NCBI GenBank assembly: GCA_027625915.1
Contig: JANTQA010000023.1
Span: forward strand, 12,152,001-12,216,000
Reading direction: 5' to 3'
Source of the DNA: Anaeramoeba flamelloides
Lineage: Eukaryota > Metamonada > Anaeramoebidae
DNA length: 64,000 nucleotides
Of this stretch, positions 1 through 12,619 are shown in pieces (the stretch's first letter is position 1; the number at the start of each line of letters is the position of its first letter). The notes under the pieces are model-generated. The model searched no databases. It saw only the letters and a list, made by a program, of their open reading frames with translations, and was not told the DNA's origin. The position numbers were made by a program, and so were the translations under genes.

Positions 1-2267
1 ATATTTTTTTGATCAAAAAAAAATTCTTTGTAAAAATATTGTTGAATTAGCCCACATCACCCATCAACTATTATATCTCGATTACTGTTTAATTTTGATA
101 TTCAGTCAATTATCACACTTTTATTTTAAATATCACAATTTTATGAATATCGCGATTTTCTGATATCTCGCAATTAATTAGAAATTATCGCAAATTTTTG
201 AAGCTTCATCTTGATTGAGCAAAGATATCTTCAAATCCTCTCTTATTGAAACCAACATATTAATTAAATTTTTAGAAAAAAATACAATTTAAGGGGGTAA
301 TTACATTTTTCATTATTTGAGTGCTACTATTTATGTGAAACTGAATTTTTCAAATCATTCCTTTAGTCAAATAAATTGATATTTTAATAAATACTGGAGT
401 GGGATATATCCTAGTATAATATATAATCATATCAACAAAAAAAGGGAAATCAAAAAAATGAAAAAATTGATCAAAAAAAATAAATGAAAATCATTTATTA
501 CTTGATCTAATCTATAACATTTTACACAATTTCTTTTTTCTTTATCTGGTTTTATTTTTGTTTCTTTATGAAAAAAATTTTTTTTTTGGAAAATTTTTGA
601 TAAACAAATTACAGTTTATTTCTAAAGAATTTCCAAAATGAATTTGAAAATCCTATTTTCATTTAATTCATCTAATTCTAGTTTTAAACAGAAAATCAGA
701 TATTTTTTAAATTCTTCTTGAGAAATAAATATTTATTGGATGAATTCGTTTGATTTGATAATTATTTATTTTCCATTCAAATGAGAACTCAAAAAAATTC
801 TGAATTTGATTGAAATTTTTTCTAAATTTTTCAATTATTTTGATTTGAATCTTTTGTAACTGGTTTTTTGATTCCAAGAATCAAACTCCTTTATTTTAAT
901 TTTTGAAATAGTATTCTTTGTTTTGGCTTTGTTTGATAAAAATATTTTAAAATTAGAATTTTGAAAGCAAATTTTTAAAAAAATGTTTTATACAATAATC
1001 ATAAATAGTAATGGGGCGAGAAATTCAAGGTAATAAATTGATTGGATTCATACAAACTAAGAAGATAGAGAAAACTAAACCTTCGAAAAATAGGCTTTTA
1101 TCGATTTTTTTTTTTTTCATACTTTATTTAAACAAATTTATTTGGAATGAGTGATCTTATCTTGTTTGGTCTTCTAAAAGAAAAGATTTGTTTCAAATAC
1201 AGACCTTTTGGGGTATATTTTTTTGGTTTACTGTTTGATTAATTTCAATCATTTTTATAAACACATTTCTAGATCCAAAACCATATTTAATAAAACGCAA
1301 AAATTGAATCAAAAAAAATGTTCAAAAAATCGAAACATGAAAGATTCAACTCTAAATTACTTTGGGTTCGCTTTCTTTCCACGAATAGACTAGCAAATGG
1401 TGTTTTGGTTTCAAAGTTTCAATGTCTGGTGACACTCAAAAAATATTTTTCAGTTTTGTTCACACAATTAAAATTTTTCAAAATGGTAAAATGTACTTGC
1501 TTAATTTCAAAATTCCTCTTTAAATTTAAAAAAAATGCAAAATTAATAGAAATGTTACGATAATAAAAAAAAACAAAAAAGTTGTTAACAAAAAATCAAA
1601 ATAAACAGAAAAAATAAAGAAATATAAACTGAGGAAATTATTTGATTTATTTATTTATTATAAGACTCGAGTAAAAGGAAAAAATAAGATAGAAAGGGAA
1701 GAAAAAAGAATCGATAGAAAAATACATTTAGAAAAAAATAATACCTAAAAGGTAATCAAATTAAAGCTTATTCGCTGTCGTTAGGTTTTTTTTCATTTAA
1801 AAGAACCGAGTAAAATCTTAGATTTCAATCAATTCTCAAAAAAAAATACTTTACACTCCCCTAAAGGAAAAGGAGGGGCAAATTACACAATAAAAATTTT
1901 ATGAGTAAAGAAAAGTAAAAATAAAATTTCCACAATCTGTAATTATTAATTTGATATTTCACAACTCGAAGAGAGGAGTACAAAGTACCCAAATTTATTA
2001 ATTAATAAAGTATTTTTTTTTTTTTTTGCTTGTAATTTTCCTTTTCTATTTTTGGTTAAAAAATTATTTGGTTTATTGTTAAACGCTGAAAATCTCAAAA
2101 ATAATTTACGAAATAAAAAAAAGATGCTTCTAATTTTCTTTTTTGTTTTTTTTGAAAAATTTTGAACTATCTTGTTTGCCAAAGCCTAAAAGAAGATCCA
2201 AAATTTTTTTAAAAAGTAAATAATCTTGAAAAAAAAAAAAAATAAAAAAAAAAAATAAAAATTAAGA
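1..2267. other. AT-rich flank without a supportable gene
   Basis: This stretch is very AT-rich with many homopolymer runs. Open frames near 1208-1563 (plus) and 1946-2182 (minus) are short, Lys/Asn/Phe-rich and have no recognisable motif, so I do not call them. The segment next to 2267 would hold the 3' untranslated region of the TRA2-like gene, which is read leftwards. An AT-poor island near 1768-1795 contains a GTTAGG-plus-T-run motif that recurs in the TRA2 intron at about 5000-5070. Confidence 0.5.
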
Positions 2268-2503
2268 TTAGTAATCATAATTATCACGTAAATGATTTCT
2301 TCTAGGAGGACTTCTACTTGGAGTTCTTCTATAATTAGAACCATAGTTGCTTCTTTGTTCCCTTGTTGAATACACTTGGCTTTCGTTTCTTTGATAAGAT
2401 CTTCGGTAACGGGGACTTGGTGGTCGGTGATATCTTGGTTGGTCATAAGTACGTCTTCTAGAAAATTCCATTCTCCTTCCTCCTCTTTGTGAATCATAAA
2501 ATC
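2268..2503 (-). CDS. TRA2-like gene, exon 3 (RS2 tail)
   Basis: Acceptor CTAATAG precedes 2503. The exon reads FYDSQRGGRRMEF and then an Arg/Ser/Tyr-rich tail (for example RRTPSRSPPRR), stopping at TAA (2270-2268). The tail resembles the Gly/Arg/Tyr-rich RS2 of animal TRA2. Confidence 0.75.
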
Positions 2504-5500
2504 CTATTAGGTAAGAAATCATAAAATGATTAAGAATTAATAACAGTTTAATTTAAGATCAAATAATGGAATGTTATTATTATAATTAAGATTAAAAGAA
2601 TAGTTCATTCAAATACAAAAATAATATGCCAGAAGAATATATTTTTTCTGAATGATCAAAAATATGTTGAAATAAAGTAAAGTCATTCATTCTATACTAA
2701 AATCCAAAATTTTTGTAACAGTTAAAGCAGTTAAAAGAATAGCAAATACTCCATTTTCATGAAATTTGGAAATAATTTTAATTTTTTCAAATATTTTTTA
2801 TTTTTTTGCCTTTTCTGTTTTTAATTTTCATTTCATTTGATCCAATTACATAATAGTTTTATTTATTCGTAGATCTGGTAATATTTTTTCCAATGATTGA
2901 TAGAAAGTTAAAGCTGAGTTCAGAGAAATAGAAAAAAAACATTAAATTAGTTGATGGTATCTAACTTTTGATCGGTCAACAATTGTTGGTGAACTTTTAA
3001 CAAATTTACCAATAGATTTTTTTGCTCTTGCTCCAAAAAATTTTGGGCACAGTATCTATTTTTATTTTGATTGATAATTATTTATTTTTTGAGTATTGTT
3101 AATTATAAATAATCGTGTTAACATTTCAATTAGATGGATGGTTCTAAGTTAGTATTTCCCTTATAATTTATTTCAGACGATTTTTTTTTGACAAAAATTA
3201 AATTTTAATGTGTTGAAAATTGGAAAATTGGAGTTTAATTGCAGTAATTCATAATTTGTTAAGGGCGTTTGTTTTGTTGTATTGTATTTTTTGTTAAATT
3301 AACCAGAATGTGTGATTTATAAATTGAATTTGATATTTAAAATTGTTTCTTTAAAATTAAATGCTTGAACTTTTATTTAAATTGCTTGTGTTGTTTTTAT
3401 TTAGTTTGATCATTTGTTTTTTGTTTTTTTTTTATGTTTTTTGTATTTTGTAATTTGAATTTCTTCTAACAATCGAAAAAATGAAAAAATATTGAACTTG
3501 AAAACAATTGGATTTGAAAATATGAATAGTTTTGTTGTTGTTGTGTTTGTAAATGTAAAAGTCTTTTGTTTTATTTTCTCTCTTTTTTTGGTAAAATGAA
3601 TTTAAAATGTTGGAATTTTTCATTTTGTATTGTTTATTAATGGAAAAAATGTGATATATAAATTCTTTTTGCAAATGTGTGTGTGTGTGTGTGTGTGTTC
3701 GTGTGTTCATTCATTAGAAATAAATGGCAAACAAATTATATAGTAATATAAATATAAATTTATAAATGCATTATAATTGATCGTTTATTTGTTAATTGTA
3801 AGACAACATTTTGTATCATTTGTAATGAACGAAAATAGAATGGATTTTCTCTTGAAAATTTATTTTGTTAATAAAATCTAAAATTAAAAAGACAAAAAAA
3901 TTAGAAACAATGAAAAATTAAAAATTAAATATTCAAAATTTAACGCAATTTTAAATTGACATTTTATTTTGTTTATATTTTATTTTTTAATAAATACTTT
4001 TTTTTTTTTTATACTTTTTACTTTTTCCAAATTCCCTTTTTTTAAGTTGTTTGTGTTACTTGGGTTCCTTGGGTTCCTTGGGTTGTTTGGGTTCCTTTGG
4101 TTCCTTCGGTTCCTTCGGTTCCTCCACTTTCCCTTTTTTTTAAGGTTTTTGGGGGAGGATAAAAGGGATAAAAAAATTTTATAAGAATTGGTTGACTTGG
4201 TCATGACTAACCTAACCAAACTTTTTCATGATTAGATCTTGATTAAAACGGAAAGAACCGAACCAAACTGTACCAATCGAAACTAACTGTTGCGAAGCGA
4301 ATCTAACTTTCTGTGTAATTAATTCAGTTGGTATTGTGTACTTGGAAAAAGTGAAAACAAGATTTGGTAAACTTGATAAAAAAAAAAAAAAAAAAAAAAA
4401 AATAAAAAAAGCTAATCAAAAAAAAAGAAAAGTTTGAAAACAAAAGTATAGCAAAGTAATTCAAAAGAAAATTTGGAAACCCAATTCTTATTCTTGAAAA
4501 AGCAGCACGTTATAATTTTAATTAAAAATCGGGCTTATGCTTCATATAACCACTTATTCTTTGAAGAAATTGTCTGACTGATTTGAATCTTTTCAACTAT
4601 TTTAAAAATAAAACCTGAACGGAATTGGAACATAATCCTTCTCTAATTTATCGATCGAATCTGATTATTGAGGCAATTGACCAGATTCGTTCTCTCAGGG
4701 TTCAACAATATCTCGAATTCAAATTAGGGATTCAGGAAGTATCGTAGAGTGACGTAGAGTGCCATCAAGAGCCTAGCTTTTCCAGAATTCAAAATTATAT
4801 TGAAAAATCAAAGATTCTACTCTTTTATTGTAGATTAAAAAAAAAACGAATAAAAGTGCCGTCGAGTGCCTAGGTTTTTTTTAATTTCAGAAATAAAAAG
4901 AAAATTTTTTGAAATTTTCTTTTAATTTCTAAAATTAAAAAAAACCTAACGGCGGTTTTCTTGAGGTTTTCTATTTTATTTGTGAAATCTATCGATTTTC
5001 GTTAGGTTTTTTTGAGTTTTCTATTTATTTAGAAAATCAATAGATTTTCGTTAGGTTTTTTTTAATTTTTGTAATAAACCGAAAATTTATTAAATTTTCT
5101 GTTTATTTCAAAAAGTAAAAAAAACCTAGAACACTTCAGAAATAAAATAGAAAACCTCAAAAAAGCCTAGAACACTTCACAAATAAATAGAAAACTCAAG
5201 AAAACCTAACTAAAATATACTGATTTTCCAAATAAAAAGAAAACTCAAGAAAATTTAATGGCGCTTTTCCGTAGAGTGCCATCAAGAGCCTAGCTTTTCC
5301 AGAATTCAAAAAAAAAAAAAGGCATAAAATCAAAGATTTTACTAAACTCTTTTAAATCCTGGAAAAGATAACGGAGGGTTTTTTTAATTTTTGAAAAAAA
5401 CTAACTACAAACATTTTTTAATAATTTCTGAAATTAATAAAAACCTAACAACAAGCAGGTAAACTTTTTGTACTCGCTTTTTAATTGGAAAAAAAAAAAA

Positions 5501-7373
5501 AAAAAAAAAAAAGATTTGAACAATTTTTCAATTTTTTCAAAATACTTTCCCCATCAAGAGATTAGCGTCTACCAAGGAGAAATATAAAATTAAAGTAAGT
5601 TAATTATTGGGGGTATAAATCAAATTAGTGCTCCTGGGTTCAGATGTCTCTAAAAATCCGATTAGTAAAATAGAACTAAAAGTTGATCTTATCAATATTT
5701 AAAATTATCCTTGTATTAGTAAAAAATTCAACAATTTAAGAAAAAAATCGAGATTTCTCCACAAATTTAAAGGTTGAATTACCATTACCCAGACCCCAAA
5801 TTTGTAAAAATATGTTTTCTAAAATTTGTCTCGAAATGTAGATTAGTTTGCTAGAAAATTCAATTTTATCTAACAATTAAATAATGAAATTTTGATTATT
5901 TGAACAAATTATTTTCACATATTGGAAAGATACTGATGTTACAATTAGCTTAATTTAATATAAAGGAAACAAAAGTAATCATTATTAAGGTTTTTCTGTT
6001 AATGATTATTTGATAAAATCTTTGAAATTCAAAAATTATAAAAATAGTTACTTTTGGAAGTTCTAAATATGAATTATTAAATACTGGAAACTTTTATTTT
6101 TTGAGTTTCTGTTTTTAGATTTGGAGAAGGAATTGAAAAAAAAAATTCCAAGTGAACATTTTTTAATTGTGATCATGAGTAAAAAATGTAATAATTTATT
6201 GTTCAAAGATATTTCCAAATAGATTTGTTATAGTCATTTGAACCATGGCACAATTATTTGATTTACACCCAATTACAACAAACCTTCATTTTAGTCTTCT
6301 CAATGGTGACACTCTTCCGTTAAGAAGTTTTTTTTTTAGTTCAAAATTAAAATGGTAAAATTGATGGTGTTGGTTTGTAAAAAAAAAAAAACTCAATTGC
6401 CAAGAAAGGTTTGAAATAAAAAAGGGAAAAAAATGAACAGTAATTTTGAAAAAATTCAACACCAAACCAAAAGCAAAAAAATAAAATTGAAAAAATAAAA
6501 AAATAAAAAAAAAATAAAAAAAAAAAAAAAATTGTTACTTTTTTTTCCATGATAAATACCAGGTGTGTTTCTTCGACCTCTTTGTCTTTTCGATAATTCG
6601 ACAATAATAGGGTGTCGATCAAGTTCTTTGTTGTTCAAAACCTCGATTGCTTCTTGTGCTTCTTGAGATGTAGACATTGTCACAAACCCAAATCCCTTTG
6701 AAAGGTGCGAGATATGATCGCGAACCAAGTGTACATCAACAACCTTTCCTACTTCCTCGAAAAAGTGTTTAATATCTTCCTCGTTGACACGATACGAGAG
6801 CTTTGTGACATACAAACAAGTCCCACTGTTTACTCTATTCAAATACGACAGGAAAATAAAAACAAAAATTTAAGTTTTTTTGAAAACAAAAATTAAAAAA
6901 AAAAAAAGATTATCAAAAACAGAAAAAAAAAAAAAAAAAATTGTTTACGATTCATCATTATCCCTCAAGGTTCTTTTGTTTCTTTCTGGAGAAAAATTAT
7001 GTCTTTCTTTTTCTCTATAATCGTATTTCTTTCTTGGGCTTAGAGAATCGTTACGAGATCTTTTCGATTCGAGGTTAGATCTGTTAGATTCTCTTTTTTC
7101 GTTTTCATATCCACGTGAGTATTGGTAATCTTTTTCTCGTTCTCTGCTTCTTTCTCTTTCTTTGCTCCTTTCTCTGCTTTTTTCTCTTTCTCTACTTCGA
7201 TCCCTTTCTTTTCTTCTTTCTCTGCTCCTTTCTCTGCTTTTTTCTTTTTCGCTTTCTCGGCTTCGTTCTCTCTCTTTGTGTCTTTCACGATTTTTTTCAC
7301 GATCAAGGTTATTGTCATTTTCATTTTCATAGTCCACTCTTTCTCTACGTTTATATATGGGTGATCTTGACAT
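2268..7373 (-). CDS. TRA2-like RS-RRM-RS splicing regulator, 3 exons
   Basis: Predicted nuclear SR-like protein of about 315 residues that would bind exonic enhancers and promote exon inclusion. Exons are 7373-6949, 6825-6539 and 2503-2268; phases match at both junctions (2/1 and 1/2), with donors GTAAAC and GTAACA. Residues 1-141 are an Arg/Ser/Glu/Lys-rich RS1 region. Residues about 143-220 form an RRM with RNP2 LYVTKL and RNP1 KGFGFVTM. The linker TPGIYHG right after the RRM matches the TPGIYMG linker diagnostic of Transformer-2 proteins. Exon 3 supplies a second, Arg/Tyr/Ser-rich RS2 tail ending in a TAA stop. The order RS1-RRM-RS2 and the length are those of TRA2. The second intron is 4035 nt and repeat-rich. 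A separate RS-tail gene at 2268-2503 is the main alternative, but the phase match and linker argue for one gene. Confidence 0.82.
2690..3330 (+). repeat. Dispersed repeat P, copy 1
   Basis: The segment around 2950-3030 (containing TCAACAATTGTTGGTGAA and then CAAATTTACCAA) recurs at 39260-39340 and 46490-46545 and, inverted, at 34570-34640 and 60930-61000. Flanking sequence also aligns by eye (about 2700-2940 with 39020-39250; 3060-3320 with 46740-46990). The copies are diverged and degraded and show no coding capacity. Confidence 0.7.
3676..3698. repeat. (GT)n microsatellite
   Basis: About eleven uninterrupted GT units followed by a degenerate TCGTGTGTTC tail, inside TRA2 intron 2. Confidence 0.9.
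4053..4125. repeat. GGTTCCTTG minisatellite
   Basis: About eight tandem 9-nt units of the form GGTTCCTTG, GGTTGTTTG or GGTTCCTTC. The unit length is a multiple of three, so artefactual open frames with periodic residues appear on both strands. It lies in TRA2 intron 2 and I do not consider it coding. Confidence 0.85.
4740..5470. repeat. Cluster of short direct and inverted repeats in the TRA2 intron
   Basis: A 41-bp block with core GAGTGCCATCAAGAGCCTAG occurs identically at 4753-4793 and 5270-5310. A degenerate version (GTGCCGTCGAGTGCCTAGG) lies near 4856. Between them are many small palindromes built from GTTAGG-T-run and CCTAAC or CCTAGA-A-run arms around AGAAAATTT. It could be two ends of one element or an expanded local repeat; I cannot assign a family. 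Confidence 0.75.
6539..6825 (-). CDS. TRA2-like gene, exon 2 (RRM)
   Basis: Acceptor AAACAG precedes 6825. The exon holds the whole RRM (LYVTKLSYRV to PIIVELSKRQRGRR) and the TPGIYHG linker. It ends in phase 1 before GTAACA followed by a T-rich run. A second phase-compatible donor GTATTT lies 21 nt earlier, but using it would delete IYHGKK, the conserved linker. Confidence 0.87.
6949..7373 (-). CDS. TRA2-like gene, exon 1 (RS1 region)
   Basis: Starts at the ATG complementary to 7371-7373 and ends in phase 2 before GTAAAC. It encodes MSRSPIYKRRER followed by dense RE/RS/KE repeats and a second SLSPRKK motif near its end. The in-frame TAA immediately after the donor shows that splicing is needed. 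The intron is 123 nt (6948-6826). Confidence 0.85.
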
Positions 7374-8045
7374 TTTTGTAAAATACGAATAAAAGAAGAA
7401 ATATATTAGTATTGAAGAAGTCTTAAAAAAATAAAATTATTCAAGGTTTTGAGATTTTGGTTGGGGTTGTTTTTATAAAATAATTTATCTTGGTTTGTGT
7501 TTGTTAGCTTTCACAACCCTTTTTCAGAATAACCATTCAACAATAACTCTAAATTACAAAATAAAAAGGGGTTAATTTGGTTCTCGAGATTGTTCAAATT
7601 CTGGTTTGTTTTTTGAGTTGAATGTTCATTAAAACCAAAAGATATCTCTCAGGAGAAATAATAAAATGGAAGAACCAGAGAAAAAGTGTTCATTAATTTT
7701 ATTTGTCTCCTTAAAATTCGATATAGAGGTGCAAAAATCATTTCTCAAATTTATTTAGGTTTTTTCATTAACTATGATACTTTTTGTTATTATACCAAGA
7801 ATCAGGAAAATAGAGAATTATTTTGGCTTATTAAGTCACCGTGCATTGAATTTAAAAAACAAAAGAAGTGATTTGGAGTATAAATGCCAAAAGAAAATAG
7901 ACAATACTTTTTTCATATACAAACCTAAAAAAATTCTAATATCATTTATGAGATGTAATTTTTTTTCTGTTAAATATCGGTCTTTATTGTTTTGATTTGG
8001 AAACAATCTCCTTGTTATGTGACGAGTTTGGCCAGGAAGAACGAG

Positions 8046-8139
8046 AAATATGAGATTGTTCGAAGTGATATAAGATGATATTGATGAGTTCGAAGAACGA
8101 CGATTAATATCATCTTAGCACTAGAACAATCTCATATTT
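8046..8139. repeat. Hairpin with about 36-nt arms
   Basis: Arms 8046-8082 and 8104-8139 pair through ATGAGATTGTTC and AAGATGATATT blocks with their complements GAACAATCTCAT and AATATCATCTT, with a short mismatched middle and a 21-nt loop. The local GC content is higher than the surroundings. It might be a small foldback element or a structured RNA; there is no independent sign of transcription. Confidence 0.75.
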
Positions 8140-8882
8140 TGAGTCTGGAAGGAGAACCAAAACGAGGAAACATAAAAGGTGTCTGTTGAACAAATGAAAC
8201 AATATGGGTTGCTATGTATTTTTTCAACTCGAGATCTAACTTGTCGAAACAAAAAAAAGGTAAAATAAAACCAAACAAACAAAACAATTACAAAAAATAG
8301 TAAACTATTTTTTACTAATACTTTGAAGTACTTGTTCTCTAAAGGATCTTATTCTCACAATTGAGTTTATAAAAACATTGAAGTTAAATTTTACATTTTC
8401 ATCATCAGTGACAAAACTTGGTTTAAATTTAAAAGAGATAAACTAGATCGTTCATCCATTCAATGAGATCTATCTATCCTTTTATTTTCCGTTTGTCAGC
8501 CAATTCTTGAAAACGATCGAACTTAAAAATCTGCATGCATCTATTGGCGTTCTTAACAATTACTGATTTTGAACATTCCTCTAAAATTTCTTAATTTGAC
8601 ATAGTAAAAAAAATGTTTTTTTTTTTTTCAATTTTTTTCTTAAAAGATCATTAATTTTTTCCAAATTTTTCCAAAACCTCTTATAAATGGTCTCTTCTCT
8701 CTTTTTCCGAAGAAAAAAGAGAACAATCAAATTTTTTTTTTGGTAAATGAGATTAGTTTTTTTTTCGAAAAGAGAAAAAAACCATGCTTGTATATGGACA
8801 TTGTTTTCAATAACGAAATGGAATTTATTCGATTTCCAAACAGTAAGCATAATTTGATGGACTTTTTTTTTGAACCTTGTTG

Positions 8883-8921
8883 GAACTAATTATTTGGTTC
8901 TTTGAACCAAATTATTAGTTC
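8883..8921. repeat. Short near-perfect palindrome
   Basis: GAACTAATTATTTGGTTC and its complement are separated by 3 nt with one mismatch. No T-run follows in terminator fashion. Function is unknown. Confidence 0.8.
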
Positions 8922-9599
8922 AAAGAGTTTTTAATTGAGACGTGCCGTCTTTTGGGATTAATGAGATTAACAACATCGCAAATTTTATTTTCAAACTCTT
9001 CTAAAATAACTTTTAATTACATTTCTAAAATCGAAATTATTGGTAAAATACAAATTATTTTGCTTTGTTAGAATTCAAAAAAAGAAGATCAGAAAATTTT
9101 CAAACTTTGCCTAATTACTAAAGGATTTCCCTAAATCATTCCACATTGACTACAGTGCAATAATAACCTTTTTAGAGAGACAATCTCTTTCTTATCTGTA
9201 GTTATCAAAATTTATTTTTTTAAATTTTCCCAAATAAAATGTTTTAGTTTAAAAAAAAATATATAGCAAATATATGAAAAAATTTCAACTCTGTGGCAAA
9301 ATACCAAAAAAGTATCCCCTTGTTATTGAAAAAATCACAATTTTATAAAAAAAGAAAAATAAAGAAACCATTTTTACACAATCATAAAAAAATTTTTCAA
9401 AACAAAAATAAAAATTTATTGATTTTTCACTTTTTCATGTTTTTCACTTATAATAAACACTATTGGCCAATAAACGATCTAAGATCAAAAATATTTAAAA
9501 ATATATTTTTCAATTTAAGTTGGGAATCTAATTTTTTGTGTTCTCTTTTTTATTTAAATTTAATAGTAAAAAACTTTCAAAAATTTTTTTCTAGGTAGT

Positions 9600-9840
9600 T
9601 AAGAGATCTATTATAAAAACGATTTCAAAATCATTATCCTAGTAAAAATATCTAATTTTAAAGAAAAATATTTTCAATAATCGAAGTTATCTATTATGAT
9701 ATAAAACTTTCAATCTTAATATTCGGTTCTATACTCAATAGATATTTATTTTTTAGGAAAAATAAAATAAAATAAAGTAAAAAAAAAAATTAAAAAAATT
9801 GGGTCATTTATTTTGAAATAAGCATTAGATAAAAAATAGC
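9600..9840 (+). repeat. Dispersed repeat N, copy 1
   Basis: Aligns by eye with 44455-44665. Both copies share TTAATATTC(G/A)GTTCTATAC, an A-rich tract and then TTGGG(T/A)CATTTATT. The copies are diverged and non-coding, and the ends are not defined. Confidence 0.6.
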
Positions 9841-11079
9841 AATTTTAATACATTAAATGAACCCCATTTATCCAATTCTCCTTCCATTTGAATAAATAAA
9901 TCTAATCTCTTTTTCATATTTGAAACCAATTTTTTGATTAATTAATCTATTACTTCTTCTCAAATTTTCATTTTAATTATCAGTTTTAACAAAATACTGT
10001 TGGAAAAAATAAAAAAAAGAAAAGATGATTTATTTTCAAGCTTTTCATTGTGTGTGTGGGGGGACTCAAAACTGTACAAATACAATTCAAATTTTCAATG
10101 TACCATGGGCCATTTATTATGAAATCTGTATGTTTATGATTCAACAGTATTTTAAATTAATCTATATCTTTAAAACGGGTAATCAATAATTATAAATACT
10201 AAAGAATTATTTATTGATTTAAATTGAAAAAAATATTGTTTTTTTTTTTTTTTTGAATTTTAGAAAACCAAGGATTCGGAATATTTATCACATTGAATTT
10301 TTTTTTCTCTATTTTATTTAAATAAGATGGGTACAGTATTTGTAAAACTGTGTGTTATTATCTATTCAAAATATTTCACAAAGCTAAAATTAACGAAAAT
10401 TAATTGCCAAATTCATTTAAAACTTTTTTCCTCAAATCATGACTTTTTTTCTTGTAGAGAAACTTTTCAAAATCAACCCATCATATCATCAATAAATAGA
10501 AAATTCTCAAGAATTTGAAGAACTGGAATTATTTTTATTGTAAATAAACTTAATTCCAAATGATTAATTATTAATTAAAGATGTCGTTTTATTTAACTTT
10601 TAATTTTTAATTTTATTTCATCATCACAATGTTAGATTGGTAAAAAAAAGATAAAAGGTGAAAAGTATTTCACATTTACCATTCAAATATGAGTATTATT
10701 CTCAAATTTTGAAATATGTAATTTTTCACTAAATGTATGAAATATTATTGTTCCAAATAATAATATTAGTTTTTTCATTCAGTAATAAAGTCAAATATAA
10801 AAATTAAAATTGATGGAGATTCGGTTTTTAGCATATATATTAAAATTATTTATTAAGTTCACCGAAATAATTAATTCAAATTAAAATAGTTAAAATTCTA
10901 AATACAAATCCGATGAAGAAATAAATATACCGACTGATTTTCATTTCTGATTAATTTTGAGTTGGTTAATTATCTTCACCAGGTCATGATGATTTTTTTT
11001 AATATCAAACTTTGATACTGATAAATATTTGAAAAAAAGTTGAATATGGGGAGTCGAGAATATATATTTAATATATATA

Positions 11080-11720
11080 TATAATATGTTCAAAAAAGGG
11101 TGGTGAATTTATATTATAATATCTTTATCAAAATAAATCTTTATAACATTATTTCTATATACAATGCCATTGATAACTTTTTATTGATTCTTGATAATAA
11201 TTGGATTTTTTTTTCTGTTTTTTATTGCTTAAATAAAACAAATTAAATTTTCTGATCATAATTTTATCTGATATTTTTTACGGGGCGAAAATTACTTTGT
11301 CTTCTTTTCTCTTTGATCGAAAATTTTGTTTTCATAACATTATTTAATCTTGAAAAAAAATTCAATAGAATCGAAAATATTAAAATGTATTTTATTGTTT
11401 AAAAAATCATTTTTGAGTTTGGAATATTCACAATTTTTTATTGAAATTGGTTGTACATAGTTTTGCCCTAAAAATGTTTATTTTTTATTTTATCGAATTA
11501 TTTTAATTGAAATATTTTGAAATAAATACCATATTCATTGATTTAATCAGTTTAAATGTGAACTCAATTTTGTATTGTAAATTAATTAGTCCAATTAAAA
11601 AAGATGATTTTTATGAAATGTAAAAAAAAAATGCTCTTTTTTTTCCTATAAGCTCCATCCAAAAATGTGGGGCAAAAAAATATCCATCAATATAAGAATA
11701 AATTCTTTATTCAGTTATTA
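11080..11720 (+). repeat. Dispersed repeat L, copy 1
   Basis: About 640 bp related to 26020-26660. Shared landmarks are TTTATTGATTCTTG(A/G)TAATAA, a stretch around TTAAATTTTCTGATC, and ATATTTTGAAATAAATAC. No coding capacity is conserved between copies. Confidence 0.65.
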
Positions 11721-12619
11721 AACTCAAAACTTTAGACAAAAAAAAACTAAGCCATTAATAATAATAAAACTCTTGATTAAAATTTGTGTTTATTGATCAA
11801 AGTTCGAAGAATAAAAAATAAAAATAAAAAAAAAAAAATTACGCATAATTTTTGGAAAAATATCCAAAATTAGTAATGTCTATTTAACAATCTTTAGTTC
11901 GATCTTTTTTTCAATTTTTTTTTTTAATAATATGTAAAATCATACTTCAATATATTTTTGATTTGATCTTTAGATTTTTTGTTTTTCATTTGATCATTAA
12001 CTTTTTGTTTTTCCCAGTAACTTTTTTTGTGTTTTTTTTTTTTTTTTTTTTTTTCTTTTTAAACATTTAAAAAAAGCAAACTGAATGAAAAAAAAAAAAA
12101 AAAAACCTTTTTATTTTTTCTATTTTTTTTTCTTTATCTCACCTCTTTAATTGAAGTGTACAACTGTTCTGAGCAATTTTTCCACCAAAGTCCATCGAAG
12201 TCAACTCAATTGTTTAGAATCAAAAGAATTTTTGGTTGATTTCTTATCATATCTCTTCTGAACTTTGTTAAATTTTGGACAATAATAATAACAAAGTAAA
12301 AATGAAAAAAATGAAGAATTCAAAAAAATAATGAAATGAGAAATTTGACTCTATTATTTTTTCAAAATTAAAAATTTAGCAAAATAATTTTAATTCAAAA
12401 AAAAATATTTAGAATCCATTAATAAAACTTCAAAATACAAGAAATTAAGTATGATATGTTAAAAAACATATTATTGTAGTACATTTTGTATAATTGAATT
12501 AATATTAAGAAATAATTATTGAAATAAAAAATGCCCTATATTATTGGAAATAGCTTATACCTTATTTATATATATAAAATATGAGACCTTCTGTATAAAC
12601 ATATTGTGAAACCCAATTA

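Larger units (their letters stand above)
2504..6538 (-). other. Giant intron 2 of the TRA2-like gene (4035 nt)
   Basis: Bounded by GTAACA and CTAATAG on the minus strand. From low to high coordinate it contains a copy of dispersed repeat P (about 2690-3330), a GT microsatellite (3676-3698), a GGTTCCTTG minisatellite (about 4053-4125) and a cluster of short direct and inverted repeats (about 4740-5470). I see no further exon. Intron 1 of the same gene is only 123 nt. Confidence 0.65.

Noticed and set aside
3980-4219. Periodic Arg/Asn/Pro-rich minus-strand frame.
   Set aside because: It is a translation of a 9-nt minisatellite inside the TRA2 intron.
7115-7381. Phe/Leu/Ser-rich plus-strand frames opposite TRA2 exon 1.
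   Set aside because: They are the antisense of the RS/RE repeat codons.
9293-9598. 101-codon plus-strand frame in the 7.4-15 kb gap.
   Set aside because: It begins with GTG, is Lys/Phe/Asn-rich and overlaps the border of repeat N; no family resemblance.
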